Part shown: positions 11,085 to 22,879 of the stretch, piece after piece
Position numbering within the stretch: position 1 is the stretch's first letter
How the letters are laid out: each line of letters begins with the position of its first letter
Assembly (NCBI GenBank): GCA_033439255.1
Contig: CM065883.1
Coordinates: forward strand, 1,302,001-1,366,000
DNA length: 64,000 nucleotides
Reading direction: 5' to 3'
Source: Hericium rajendrae
Lineage: Eukaryota; Basidiomycota; Agaricomycetes; Russulales; Hericiaceae
Made by a program: the position numbers and the translations under genes
The notes under the pieces: generated by a model
The model's database searches: none
Told to the model about the DNA's origin: nothing
What the model saw: the letters and a program-made list of their open reading frames with translations, nothing else

Positions 11085-11433
11085 GGTCGGTGAGAGTACT
11101 CGAGAACAGCGGCTCTGGCACGAAAGTCCTGTAGTGGAAGGACCCGGGGACTGTGCATGCGAGCAAGTCAATCGGGGTCCTCCACGACTCATGCCCATCA
11201 CGTCAGCTTCATCCTCGAGCGTCCGCGGCAAGGCATTCGGACACGACAAGTGTTCGGAAAAAAGTGCGATTCGGGGAGAGAATATGAAGTTGATCACGAA
11301 AATACATTTGCATAGAGGTACGAGTGGAGCGACACGACATCCACTGAATTGTTTAGATATATCCCATGGCTAAACACAAAAAGTACATTCCAGCAAAACA
11401 CCATGAAATAGATCACTATAACGGTGCAAGAGA

Positions 11434-13482
11434 CTAATGGGGCGACTGGATGCCGTGTTTCTTGAACAGAGCATCCTGCCTCTTCTTCTGTTCTGCCGCC
11501 TTTTGGGCGAGCGCTGGTGCCCTCTTCAGCTCTGTCTGACCAACCTGCTGCATATGCACCTAGACAGGACAAAGTTAGCATCATTCTGAAGCCGCTTTCC
11601 CCGAATTTATGACTTACCGCATCCGGACCCTATATAGTAATGGCACAGTGAGATTCACATCCAATGACAGGGAAAATACTGTGCTGCTTACATCGGCCAG
11701 GCGGAGGGTACGTATCCCGGCCCACGAACTAGCCAGGTCCGTGTCTTGACTGACGCCCTCGGCACCAAAGCTTTGAATTGCGCGGTCGATGACTTGCAAG
11801 GCCATGGACGGCACGACGAACTAAATCCCGAAGTGATGTCGAATCTGATTCAGAATAATTATTCTCGAGGTGCCTACCTTGGCGATACCAATCTCCTTCA
11901 TGGCACCTTTGGCCATGTACTTGTCGATCTGAAACAACATCTTAGCATTCTCGCTCTGGTAAACCATAGAACAGGCATCACCTGGGACGCCGCGCTAAGA
12001 ACAAGAAGACGCGCAGACTCGATTTCTGCACGCGATCGCGCGATATCCGCAACGACAGTTCCTAGAATGAATATTGAGTCGTGCACACTCTAAACGACTG
12101 ACCTGAGGTACTTACCATGTTCATGGAGATACTTTCCGAAGGTTTGCGGGAAGGATCGGTGACGCGCTGGATCATGGTATCCAGCGCAATTTGCGCAGCT
12201 CCGATTGTGCGCATGCAATGGTGGATTCGTCCAGGTCTAGGGCGGATATATCAGTAGACGCGACTTCACTGGTGCATCATGCTTACCCCAATCTCCCTTG
12301 GATGATCTGTCGAAGAAATAAGCAGCTTGAATGGATAAATAGACTATATAGATTACCTCAAAGCCCCGTCCCCAGCCAAGCACGAGGTTGTCGAGGGGGA
12401 CGCGAACATTGTCATAGATGATCTCGCAGTGACCCTCAGGAGCATCGTCGTAGCCGAATACTTTCATGGGTCGGATGACCTTCACGCCGGGCGTATCCGC
12501 AGGAACGATGACAACGCTCTGCTGCTGGTACTTGCTGGAGTTCGTGGGGTCGCTCTTGCCCATCAGGATGTGCAACTTGGTCCGCGGATCTCCGGCCCCG
12601 CTGATCCACCTGCGCAGCGAACGATTGGCTATTGCACATGGACGACGACATGTAACGCACCATTTGTGGCCATTGATAACAATCTCGTTGCCCTCCTGCC
12701 GAATCGACGTCCGGATGTTGGTTGCGTCGGAAGACGCGACTGTCTCGGACGATAAGCAGTGCTCTGAATAGACAAGGGACGTGTAACATACCGAATCTCT
12801 CCGTCATCGCAAACGCGGACCGAATCTCGCCATTCAGCAAGGGCACAAGCCACTTCTTCTGCTGCTCCGGGCTTCCGTAGCGTGCCAGCACCTCTGTACG
12901 ATGTTACTCCACGCGAACGTGCATGCACCAGCTCACGCACCCATGTTGCCCGTATCGGGCGCCGCACAGTTCGTGACCTCAGGCCCGATGTGCCCATACC
13001 GGCCCATGACCTCCGCCATAAGCGCGTACTAAGGCCGCAGTGACTGTGAGCATCCGCGTGCGGCGCGCGGTGAAGCACCCACCTCGAGATTGGTGAGGGG
13101 TACGCCGTGCTCGGGATAGTGCGCCTTGCTGAGGAAGAGGTTCCACAGCCCGAGCTTACGTGCCTTGGCCTTAAGCTCCTCGACGATCGGGATGACGGTC
13201 TTCCAGCGCGCCTCATACTCGTCGGGGAGCTGGGCGTGCGCGACTCGCTGCGCGGGCGCAACTTCCTCCTGAGAAAGTTGTCAGGGACAGCGCAGAGTGA
13301 GGATGCAGCATGCATACCTCCATGAAAGTGACAAGCTTCGCCAATGTCTCCTTCGCATAGGGCGAGAACTTGTCTTCGACCTGTGGCCGGAATGAGCGGT
13401 CGGGTTCAGCAACGTGGATTCAGATACACACCATAGCCCATGATGCCTCTGAGGTCAGTCTCGTAATGGGATGGCTCGACAT
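11434..13482 (-). CDS. Acyl-CoA dehydrogenase (ACAD10/11-like)
   Basis: FAD-dependent fatty acyl-CoA dehydrogenase. The multi-exon frame starts at ATG 13482 ([17 protein letters not shown] joined to [16 protein letters not shown]) and stops at 11434. Visible blocks in order: NAAPDTGN-type active-loop region [37 protein letters not shown] joined across an intron to [84 protein letters not shown], and [13 protein letters not shown]. The IHHCMR...A....M..R helix and the GAPEGH-like loop resemble the ACAD11 branch, which handles long-chain or 4-hydroxy acyl-CoA. Peroxisomal or mitochondrial location is unclear; the C-terminus GIQSPH is not a PTS1. Confidence 0.88.
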
Positions 13483-14009
13483 GTTTGAAAGCTCAATAAT
13501 GACGGACGAAAGGCGGTGGTCTGAAAGAGCTCCTGGGGTCGTTACCCCGCATTCTCACTTACATAGTGTTCGACGCATCAATCACTCATGCTCGGCATTC
13601 AACATCCCGTCAACCGAGTAAGCGCCCGGGGAATTTACCCCCGCAAACCACCAGAATCATGCCCCATCTGCATCAGCACCAGCATGTACTTATTTGTGTA
13701 CTGTACAGTGGCCCTTGGCGATGGTAGAGCAAATAAAAGGGTACTGAGTGATTTAAATTAGTGGAAGAAGCAACGATAGTAGCGTAAGGGTGTGGGTTTC
13801 CAGAGGCCTCCGCTGTGGGAGGGGAATGTTACAAGTACAGTACAAAATGGTCCTGAATCATGTCCGGACTCACAACAAGCTTGATACAATGGCATGGGTA
13901 GGTAGATATACAATTGTCTCAGAGAGAATTGCGAAAGCACAGCAGATACGGTACCAGAAAACAGAAGCGAGAAATTGTCCACGTAGAATCCATGCTCCAC
14001 GTCCGAAAT
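13483..14009. other. Intergenic, no supported gene
   Basis: 527 nt between the acyl-CoA dehydrogenase start and the 3' end of the transcription factor. I see nothing beyond presumptive promoter and 3' UTR. Confidence 0.5.
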
Positions 14010-17000
14010 TTAAGGCTGCATATGTGAAGGGGAATGGTCAGTCACGAAGTCACCGAGGCTGAACGGGATCTCGGGGTCGAACTTGAAGGCGCCGGCGTCG
14101 AAGCCCTGCTGGACAAGATCATTCTCCGACCCATTCATAGGGAAGCCTTCCGCGTCGTAATTGCGGATATAGTCCAGTCCGCGGAAAGGCAGTCCTGGCG
14201 CGGCGAATGAAGAGGATGGCATGGTGTTGAGACCATTGCCAAGTTGCGAGGTCGGGCCATCATAGGAGAGGAAGGACGGATCGACTGTCGAGGACAAATC
14301 ATAGGGCGAAGGCTGGAATACGTGATTCTGCTGATTCGGCATTCCGCCGGGGAAGGGTCCAATCCGTTCCGCTCGCCATTCTGAGCACCCCACGGGTCAT
14401 GGCTCTGCGGTCCAAATGGATGCTGGGGCAGCGCAAAGTCGAAGTCGTACTGCGAGGGCGAGGTCACGCTGGTCAGTGGCGAGGTGGGCCCGGGGAGCTG
14501 TCCAAACTGCGTTTGGGTGACTATTGTGGGGCTCTTGTCGTGACTCAAAGAAGGTTCAGCCATGGAGATCGGTGGAGATGGGTAGCTCTTCGCGGAAGTG
14601 GGAGAACTGTGGTTGCTGAGACTGGAACGTCCGTTGAGCCCCGGGGGAAAAGATAGGCGGTAGGGCTGCGATGGAAAATCGGAGCTGTCTTCGGTCTCAT
14701 CGTGACCACGCTTCCTCGAAGTCGATCGGGCACGTTGCGCTGAGGTGACGGATAAAAAGGTAAGGAAGACCTGACAAACTGAACACAACAGAATTATACT
14801 CACATTCGTAACGAAGGGCGGAAGACGCCTGAAGTGGACGAGCGAGTCTGGCAGCGTCTGGGGAAAGTGTCCTGCCTGTTCCTGACTTCTGTCTGTTCCT
14901 GATCCTTCCAGCCAGGGTCGAGGTGGTGCTTGTGAAAGAATGTCTTCGGCCCTTCTGCTGATCGAAAGGCGATCCCGATGGGAATGGCGCATTCGACGGA
15001 CCAAGCGGCACGGCCGCGGATGCAGGGCCGTGGCTGTTCTGAGCAGAATCAACTGCCTCCCGTGCTGTGATCATAAGTTCAGAGAGCAGCTCTTTGCACT
15101 TGCGTGCGCCCGGCCAATGTCCCTCCCACGACTCCAAGGCAGCGATGCAGCTTCGTGCTTCGTCCATGGCAGCATTCGCAGCCTTCACATCCGTCACATG
15201 CATGGCATAGAGCAGGATGATTACGGCTGAGCTGAAAAGATGCTGAATGAAGAAGGCCAGGTGGTGAGAAGGGGGCACCACGTTCTTGATGAACGGCGCT
15301 AGACGGATACACGCTCGAGCCGACGATACGGCCTTTGCGGTCGAGCGGGGCGCAATCGGCTGATCGCGTTTCACCGGCAGCAGATTGCGATGGAGAGCCG
15401 TCAACACCGAATAGTAATGGCTGCATAGGACGGCCCCCATAGACACTTGGGCTTCATTGACAGGCGTCGACTTGAAGACGATGGGAAGGTCATCAAGCCA
15501 CTTCGTGAGCTCCACGTCCAGCGCCTCGACGTCGCGTTGTAGCTGCAGGCGACGCTCTGGGTCGAGATTGTCTCGGCAGTTCTCCACGCTGTACACCTGC
15601 CGCAGGACTCGACCGGCGATACCATAGAGGGAGATAAGCGCGCTGAAACCAGTCATGAGTGATGGTGACTCGGTCTTCAATGGCGCCCCAGCAAAGTAGT
15701 CCGGTAGGCATTCATCGTCCAGGTCGACAGGTAATTCCACGTCGCAATCCACATCTTCGCAGCCTAGGGGTCGCCCGAGCGCCAGAGCTAGCATGCGATC
15801 CAGGGTATACACACCCCACCATATCTTGCGCCGCGTTTCCTTCTCAATGGAGGGTATGAGTAACCGCCGTGGGGAACGCTATTTTGGCTATCAACGGCAA
15901 CGATCACAGATAGCGTGAATGGACACTCACATGAAGCCCGAGATCCTGGGCGGTCCGTAGCGCTTGGCCGATGAGGAGCCAGGCTTGCGGAAGGCAGTTG
16001 ACTGAACATAAGAATGAAGACATAAGGATAAGGCATTGCACATGCGCGACTTGAATGGATGCATGGCTAATATAATTCAGGATGAGAGCTCTAAGATTGA
16101 ATGAACACGGGAAGCCAATCAATGAAACCATCAGAACCTCGATAACAGTGCGGCTTACCTTTCGTAGTACACCATACCCATTCCGCCATCGTCCTGTCTT
16201 TCTCCCTTGAGCCGCGGATCGTCTACCAGCTGAGCTGCACAAGCAAAGACAGCAAAAACCAGGGCAATGAATGCGGTCTCGGTGCGGGCAAGGTTCTCAT
16301 CATGGGTGTGTTCCATGACGTACTTGTAATGCCGCATAAACGTTGGCTTGTCTATGATCGGTATAAGGAAATGCAACTTTGAGAAGTATGCATCGACCTG
16401 CGGCGCTGTCAGCGGAACCGGGCACAGATCGAAGCTTTAGAACCCACCAGTTTATCCGCGAGGTCTCGCTCGGGATACTCAACCTCCTCGGGCCCGGGAA
16501 GTGCGCGCACCTTACCGAAGAATACGGAGGCAGGGAAATAGAGCTTGTTGGCGCTTGGCCCGGGAGCGCTGGGGTCATCCGACAACGGCGACACTCGGAT
16601 ATGGGGATCCGCCGTGGCAGCGCGGAATGACTGGATCAACGACATGGTCGAGGAGCCGCCAATCCATCGCATGTGTCCATGCTCGTCGAGCGTGAGTTGC
16701 CCAAGAGAATCGGAAACATCGTCCTCGACCTTGACTGAGGTGGAGGAGTCCGGAGTGGAGTGGCTATCGGTAGTGCTGGTCTGGTGAACCTTGTCCTTAT
16801 CGACGAGGGATTGTATGACTGATGCGACTGATGCGGCGTTGGCTGAGCTTGCTGCGCCTTGGGAAACTTGTATATTGGGTGCATCGCTGGGAATTTGGCC
16901 GAGCTGGCCGAGAACTGGTGCGATTTGTGAGAAGAGGGATTCCATATGTAACAGCCTTGCTTCTAACTCCTGAACGTAGCTATAATGGCAATCAATAAGA

Positions 17001-17351
17001 AGAACAATTTAAAGAGGGGGGGATGGCGCACTGTCTGCTCAGAGCAGCCCTATCTTTCGTCTGGAGCCAGGTACATTGAGAGCCTGACGCTGCGCACTGC
17101 GAGCAAGTAGGTTCAGTGCCGTCGCACTTGATCTTCTTTCGCCTTTGAAAGGGGTCAGAAATCGGAAAAAAAAAAAGAAAGATGGAACAGAAGGGACCGA
17201 CGCACCTGCAACTCTCACACGCACGCCAAACTCTCCGTCTCTGCAACTGCAGTGGTCGTTGCCCCGCATCAGGGGGAAGCGGGGGATCGTCAGTACGTTT
17301 CTTCTTTGTTTGGTGAGTCATTGGGGGATTGTTCGAGTCTGCGCGACCCAT
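14010..17351 (-). CDS. Zn2Cys6 transcription factor with fungal-specific TF domain (XlnR-like)
   Basis: Gal4-type DNA-binding regulator. Exon 1 (17351-17206) and exon 2 (from 17142) join to give a complete binuclear cluster CxxCx6Cx6CxxCx6C starting CESCRRKKIKC, after a basic RRRVWRA. A leucine-rich helix with YVQELEARLLHMESLF follows as the dimerisation coil. The middle domain has FLIPIIDKPTF, CLPQAWLLIGQALRTAQDLGL and RRKIWWGVYTLDRMLALALG, the signature of the fungal-specific TF domain. The C-terminal third is Ser/Pro-rich, likely the activation region. The frame shifts near 14355-14365: the upstream frame ends in low-quality sequence, while the frame with QNHVFQPSPYDLSS continues to TAA at 14010. 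No intron fits, so a 1-2 nt indel is likely. The target pathway cannot be inferred; XlnR similarity is of domain type only. Confidence 0.87.
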
Positions 17352-18484
17352 GCGTACGAGGGATAGATAAGTCGAAGAAAAGGAGGGGGAGGAAGGCGAC
17401 AAGAGACTTAAGTACGGAGACAAGAGACGATTACAGACTCGTCTGCGCTCGGCGTGCCTGGCCGGACTTCCGGAAATGAGCACGTGACCGGCTATCGACT
17501 CAATGAACTGAGGCTGTGCTCCGCTAACTCTTTCTCGTCCCCATATCGAGGCACTACCTCCTGCTCCTCGTACCGCATCCCGGCCATTAACCGCCCATCT
17601 ACCCACAGCTACTCTCCTTGCACCGCTGCCGATGGTTTGCGTCCTAGCTCCACGTCGTCTCAGTCATATCCGGCGTCTGCAGGCTCAACTTTGACGCTCT
17701 TTGACTTCAATCAGACGAGTAACTTCATCCATAAACAATCCCACTGACTAAATCGGATGTCGTATGCCGTACCCTGGTTTCATGAACGCCACTTGACAAC
17801 TTCCTTTCTCAATGGACGCCTACTTCGCGCCTGGTCCAAGTTGCCACTGAACCACTCCCTCGACGACCCCTAGTTCTTGTAGATCTGATAGATATCGCAT
17901 TCGCGAAAAGGACTGTGGAGCATACTTGGCCCCACTTGGCCCTGCTTCCCGAAGAAGAGATGCATTCATGAGTCGAACGACTCTCGACGCGCGTGCTACT
18001 GCACCGTGGCGATGGATGGATGTGATTTTCCTTTACAGGCAGATCGCCGAAGCTGGTTCAGACTGGCCTTGCTTCTATGCCGCTCAGGAGGACAGATGGA
18101 CGAGATTTGTGGTTACCGATTACATGCATCCAGAACCCTCGAAAATGTATATGGTACTCTCCTGTAACTTTGTCGGTCCAAGAAGCATATCATCTGTGTT
18201 GCCCAAGTCCAATTCTGTATCTAGCGATCTGCATCTTCATGATTAAATGCACTAAATTTTGGAAGCTGTCAAAGATGAAGTGCAGCTCGCCGCTTGACGT
18301 TTACGCACGGCAGTTGTACGAAAGCACAACGGCAGCCTGGACAAAAGCACAACGGCAGCCTGGACAAAAGCATGATTCCTCGACGCGTTTGTATGGACAT
18401 GTTTGTGACCCAGGAACGTGACCTCGGAAAGTTTCCCAAGCCGAAATCCAGCACAGACCGCCGTAGCAATTGCCTCAAGACAAC
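17352..18484. other. Intergenic, divergent upstream regions
   Basis: About 1.1 kb between the Zn2Cys6 gene and the Pab2 gene, which point away from each other. It contains a 22-23 nt direct duplication at 18321-18365. No coding frame has family support. Confidence 0.5.
18321..18365. repeat. Short direct tandem duplication
   Basis: Two consecutive copies of AAAGCACAACGGCAGCCTGG plus a few bases, about 22-23 nt each, lie 120 nt upstream of the Pab2 start. A third partial unit (AAAAGCA) follows. Confidence 0.85.
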
Positions 18485-19373
18485 ATGGCCGACGTCGCGC
18501 CCGCAGCAAACCCGCCCTGAGGCCACTGCCGCCGAGCCGGTCATCGATGACAATGAGGAAGACGAGACAAAAGTGCGTGGCTCCTCATGGTGAATCTATA
18601 AAAGTCTCACTAACATGTGTTGTTGTGGCTGCACACCGCACCTGCGTACCTTTTTATGCCTGTACAGGAGATTTTGCTCATGAAGCAACGTGTAGAAGAG
18701 ATGGAGCGCGAGGCGCAAAAGCTGAAGGAGCTGCAGGCCGCGGCGGAAAGTGCGAATGGCGGCGGAGACCAACACAGCGCGGAGGGGAGTCCGATGGAGA
18801 CTGAGGACGACAAAGCGCTGCGGACAGCCGCAGTGTGTTTGTTGGAAATGTGAGCTCTCTTATTCCTGTGTTTCTCTTCAGACGCTTACTTGGTCGTCGC
18901 GCCTTCGTTTGCCAGGTTGACTATGGGGCCACACCGGAGGAGATCAAGCACACTTCCAAGCTTGTGGAACCATCAATCGCGTGACTATCCTTTGTGATAA
19001 GTTCACCGGTCATCCAAAAGGGTATGCCGCGATACTTGTTTTGTATTGTTCTGGTCTGACCGACCTTTGATGTTACAGCTACGCGTATGTAGAGTTCGCT
19101 GAGCCGGACCACATTGATGCCGCGTTGGCTCTCGACAACTCTCTTTTCCGAAGCCGATTGATCAAGGTCCGTACTCTGGCTAAATCCTGTTTTCATTACT
19201 TATAACTGAGGCTATAGGTCACTGCTAAACGAACAAATGTTCCCGGCTTCAACCGAGGACGAGGCCGTGGTGGTGGATATCGAGGCGGTTACAGGGGAGG
19301 TCATCGAGGCGGAGGCGGTTTCAGCCCTTACCGCGGCTATCGTGGCCGGTACGCAGCTGGCTCTTCCAATTGA
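18485..19373 (+). CDS. Nuclear poly(A)-binding protein Pab2/PABPN1-like, frame disrupted
   Basis: The single-RRM nuclear poly(A)-binding family stimulates polyadenylation and nuclear RNA decay. Visible in order: an acidic N-terminus ([11 protein letters not shown]), a coiled coil ([20 protein letters not shown]), an RRM with [60 protein letters not shown], then [16 protein letters not shown] and an RGG/RGY tail ending at TGA 19373. The layout coil-RRM-RGG is exactly that of Pab2/Rbp29. Three frame breaks are needed: near 18516 (after the likely start [10 protein letters not shown]), near 18820 (before SRSVFVGN) and near 18950 (after GATPEEI). Introns at about 18573-18667, 18847-18914, 19022-19078 and 19169-19218 are otherwise regular. 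This is a pseudogene or, more likely, indel errors. Confidence 0.8.
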
Positions 19374-19759
19374 CAAAGTTGTGATTCTTACATCTTACAC
19401 AGAGGCCGGGGCCGAGGTTTCTGAACACCAAAACACGGACTGCAATCCACATTCAGCTGTCGTTCGTTTTATCTATATGTTGCTCTGTACTGCTGCATTG
19501 GTCCCATACTGTTTCTTGTTAAAGATAATTATCTCTTAGTACGCGTGCCGTTTTTGCTATATATTTCTGGCTTGTAGATTGTATGATTGTTGTTGAAGTC
19601 GATGTTCGCTATGAATTGGGTGCTTCAACGACAAGCGCCGGCTGTGCTGAGGAAATGTCTCGGCAACTGCCGCACTGCTCTGCCACGGTCACCTTCGGTC
19701 ACTTTGCTCGTGTTCCTGACATTTATCGCGACCAGCAACGCGCTTTGCCTTTGCACACC
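19374..19759. other. Intergenic, Pab2 3' region and bL19m promoter
   Basis: 386 nt with no supported gene. Confidence 0.5.
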
Positions 19760-20317
19760 ATGTCGACCCAATGTCTCCGGATGGCAGCTCGCGCAGCGTC
19801 AAGATCACCCGCACGGGCGATGAGCACGGCCAGCTCACCCTACGCATTCAACAAGCTCGCCATCATTCCCCCGCCCGTGAAGACAGAACGCACCGCATCC
19901 CTCCGCAACGGCAAGGGCCTCATGGCCTATCTCCAGCAGACGCTGCCGACGCCCGAAAAGCAGACGTGGATCCAGACGCTCTTCTCGCGTCGCCATCCCG
20001 ACCGCATCCTTCCCGGGTCCGTGCTGACCGTCACGCTCACGCACGCGCCGGTGACGTTCTCGGGCGTGCTCATCTCCGTGCGGCGGCGCGGGCCCGACAC
20101 GTCGTTCGTCGTGCGCAACGTCGTGCAGCGCACGGGCGTGGAGATGCAGTTTTTCGTGAACTCGCCGCATGTGAAGGATATCAAGGTCGTGCAGAGGGCG
20201 GGCGGCGGGCGGGCGGCGGAGGGCAAGCGGAAGAAGAGGGTGAGGCAGGCGAAGCTGTTCTACCTCCGGGATGCGCCAGACAAGATGAGTGCGCTATCGA
20301 CTGGCGCGCGGAAGTAG
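19760..20317 (+). CDS. Mitochondrial large-subunit ribosomal protein bL19m
   Basis: Single-exon 185-aa protein. The N-terminus (MSTQCLRMAARAASRSPARA) is a basic, Ser/Arg-rich presequence. From about residue 70 the bL19 fold is visible: DRILPGSVLTVTLTHAPVTF, FSGVLISVRRRGPDTSFVVR, NVVQRTGVEMQFFVNSPHV, KDIKVVQR, then a basic KRKKRVRQAKLFYLRDAPDK, matching the bL19 ending KLYYLRxRxGK. bL19 sits at the 30S-50S interface. I chose the ATG at 19760 rather than upstream in-frame codons because it begins the presequence. No frame breaks. Confidence 0.9.
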   Translation: MSTQCLRMAARAASRSPARAMSTASSPYAFNKLAIIPPPVKTERTASLRNGKGLMAYLQQTLPTPEKQTWIQTLFSRRHPDRILPGSVLTVTLTHAPVTFSGVLISVRRRGPDTSFVVRNVVQRTGVEMQFFVNSPHVKDIKVVQRAGGGRAAEGKRKKRVRQAKLFYLRDAPDKMSALSTGARK

Positions 20318-21046
20318 AGAGTTGGGTGGTATGTGTTTTGCTTGCAGTATGCCTGGACAGCTCTGACGGATGGTTTTCAGGTTAGCCTGGTTAGACTGTA
20401 TAAAAGTATACTGCCCGTAATGATGGAGTCGTTCGACACATTAGACCACTCAGATCTTTTTTGCATCCCGTGCACATTTAGTCTTTCCGAAGACCATGAG
20501 AAGACCGAGATAATTTCAATGTTTATGCGGATTAGTGAGGCAAAATAGTAGGACTTGACCACGTTGCCAGAAGGTGCGATAGATAGCGGGCTAGCGCATC
20601 TGTACTACAGAACAGCGGCGGGCCAGAGAATTCGCAGTCCTGGCGGCCATGTTTCAGTAGGGTCGGATGCAACCGCTCCCACTCCGCCTTCTCTTCATTA
20701 CAGAACGTGCTTAGATGGAATTCATACGATGTACCGCTCTTTGATTGCGCCCTGGTGATGATATGTTGAGAAGGATCGCAAGCTTCCAGAAAAGGGCATA
20801 TCCATAACGAAGCATGCAACGCTGCCGCGACCACCCTGTCCTCCTCCTCCGTCCCATCCTCTCCAGAGGCTGCCGCTGCCCGCCGCTCTCGTCCCACAAG
20901 CCCAAAAGACACCAGCACGAGAGTCGACTCATGCCTAGACCACGTTCGCTCCGTTCGCTCGCCATAAATACGAGCCATGCTAAGCGCAGCGGCTCTCCAG
21001 GCGGCCCGCCGTCTCCCACCTTCTCGGACGCCACTAACGCCTCCCC
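20318..21046. other. Intergenic, no supported gene
   Basis: 729 nt between bL19m and the IMD-domain gene. Antisense ORFs of about 100-150 codons exist here but have no recognisable content and look like GC-driven chance ORFs. Confidence 0.5.
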
Positions 21047-22724
21047 ATGAACTTCGGCGAGAATGGGCCCGCGAAGATCATCACGCGCTCCGATCTGAAG
21101 GCCAGCATGCAGGCGTACGACACTGTAAGTGACCTATCGTGCAGCGGAAGCGCCAGCTGACCGCCGTGGTGTGCACGACCTGTAGTTGCTCAACTCCTGT
21201 GCGGCGTATCGATCTGCACTTATGAACATGTCGCGGGTGACTGCGGCGTTCGCGGACGCAATGGAGACGTGTGCTGGGTGCGTTCACGATGCATCCATCG
21301 TATCTGCATTGGGCAACTAACGCCGAGGTTCTCATTTCGGTATGGATAGGTTGAAGGGTCCTAGCTATGAGCAGGGAACGAGACTGCAGGCGGCCTCTGG
21401 GTTGCATCATCTAATTGGCAATCACTGGCACGTCCTGGTGCGTCTTCCTAGCTACACTGTTACCGGCCATTGGAGCTCATGTCTCACCCTTAGGCAGAGA
21501 CCCTCGATAAGAATTTTGAGAGACCATTGCGTCAGCACCTCGAGACATACCGCACCATAGTCACTGTGCGTCCGCCCATTCCAGCCAATAAGCGCTGTCC
21601 TGCTGACTTCTTGTGCGCTTTAGGAACGCTCGGCTTCGTACGAGAAGACATTAAGGGAGAAGAGCCAGATCATTCGGGAGACAGAGAAGAAAAACATGAA
21701 CAGGAAGGAGCGAAGTAGGTCGTCTTCTTGCACAGCTGTGATCTCCCATTAAATTATCGCTCTAGACCTCCAATCCTTCCGAGAGGCGCTAAGCGTGCTC
21801 CAGCGACAGGTGGACGATCTCGATGAGCTGAAGGCACATCACTACGAGGAGATCATCGAGCACGAAGAAGAGGTATGGGATGTAGTCCAAGGAAAGGTAC
21901 GTACCAAATACACGGATCAGATGTGCAAACTGACGCCGCTGTCAAGATCTGCCTGGCCGTCCGCTCAACCCTCGATGTATTCGACCGATTCACAGCAAAA
22001 GCGTACGCCATGCTATTCTCGCCTCAACTGTACGTGTACTGACGTATGCCCCACCAGCTCCGACCCTGTCATTGAGCCTATGCTGCAGTCCGTTCCGGAC
22101 CCTTTCGATTCGTATGGCCAACAGCCGTCCGAGGACCAGATCTTCAGCATCTTACCTCCGCTGTCGATCATGGCAGTTCCGTCCTCCTCGCCGAGCCCGC
22201 TCTCGGCCACGCCCCAGCTCGACACAAGTGACGCCTTCGCAACTGGCACGAGCGCGTGGACAAACCACGACTCCGTGTTCTCCGAGCCCGCATCCGAGTG
22301 GGCGGATGCCGCTTCGTCCCCGCCATCGACGTCGCCGCCCGCATCGATCACCCCCCGCTCCGCCTCGCCGCCTTCCACAAAAACGCACCGCCCGTCCTCG
22401 CCTGGCTTCGCGCGGCGCACCGAGTCGAAGCTACGCAGCGTGCTGGCGGTCATCGACGAGGCGCAGCACCCGAAGCATCCCAGCGGCGATGAGGCGCACC
22501 CGACGACGGACTCATCTGCAGCGAACGGCGCGCCCACCCAGAGCGGGCGCGCGACCTGGAGCGGCTTCCCATTTGCGCAGTATCCGCGGAGCGGCAGCCA
22601 GGACACGACGCCGCGCAACTCGGCGCTGCTGCAGCCGCCGGAGCCGGATCCTGGACCCGACACCGACACCGAGCGCGATCACAGCCCCGACTCTGACGAC
22701 ACCGCACTCGCGGCACCGTCGTGA
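21047..22724 (+). CDS. IMD/I-BAR domain protein (Ivy1-like)
   Basis: Begins MNFGENGPAKIITRSDLKAS at 21047. Several short exons encode a helical bundle: LNSCAAYRSALMNMSRVTAA, LQAASGLHHLIGNHWHVL, the next exon with TLDKNFERPLRQHLETYRTI, then RSASYEKTLREKSQIIRETE, LSVLQRQVDDLDELKAHHY and WDVVQGKICLAVRSTLDVFD. This resembles the IMD/BAR-like region of yeast Ivy1, which binds phosphoinositides and Ypt7 at the vacuole. The last exon (about 22050-22724) is a Ser/Pro-rich, presumably disordered tail of about 220 residues. Vacuolar membrane or endosomal action is known for the yeast relative and inferred here. Confidence 0.78.
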
Positions 22725-22879
22725 CCTGCGTATAGCACACCTTCACTTCCACCTTCGTCTTCGCCCGCTAGGACACTTCTTGTTTCACTGCACACATGTC
22801 TACCGTTGCGTTCATACGTCTTACGAGTTATGCCTTTGCCATGTTATGCCTTTTACGACAGAGTGGGGATCGCATTAGT

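Noticed and set aside
17143-17205. Poly-A run on the plus strand as a retroposon tail
   Set aside because: It is the polypyrimidine tract of a 63-nt intron inside the zinc cluster of the minus-strand transcription factor.
22013-22878. ORFs of 218 (minus) and 268 (plus) codons
   Set aside because: Both overlap the Ser/Pro-rich last exon of the IMD gene; Arg-rich translations are typical of shifted frames in GC-rich sequence.
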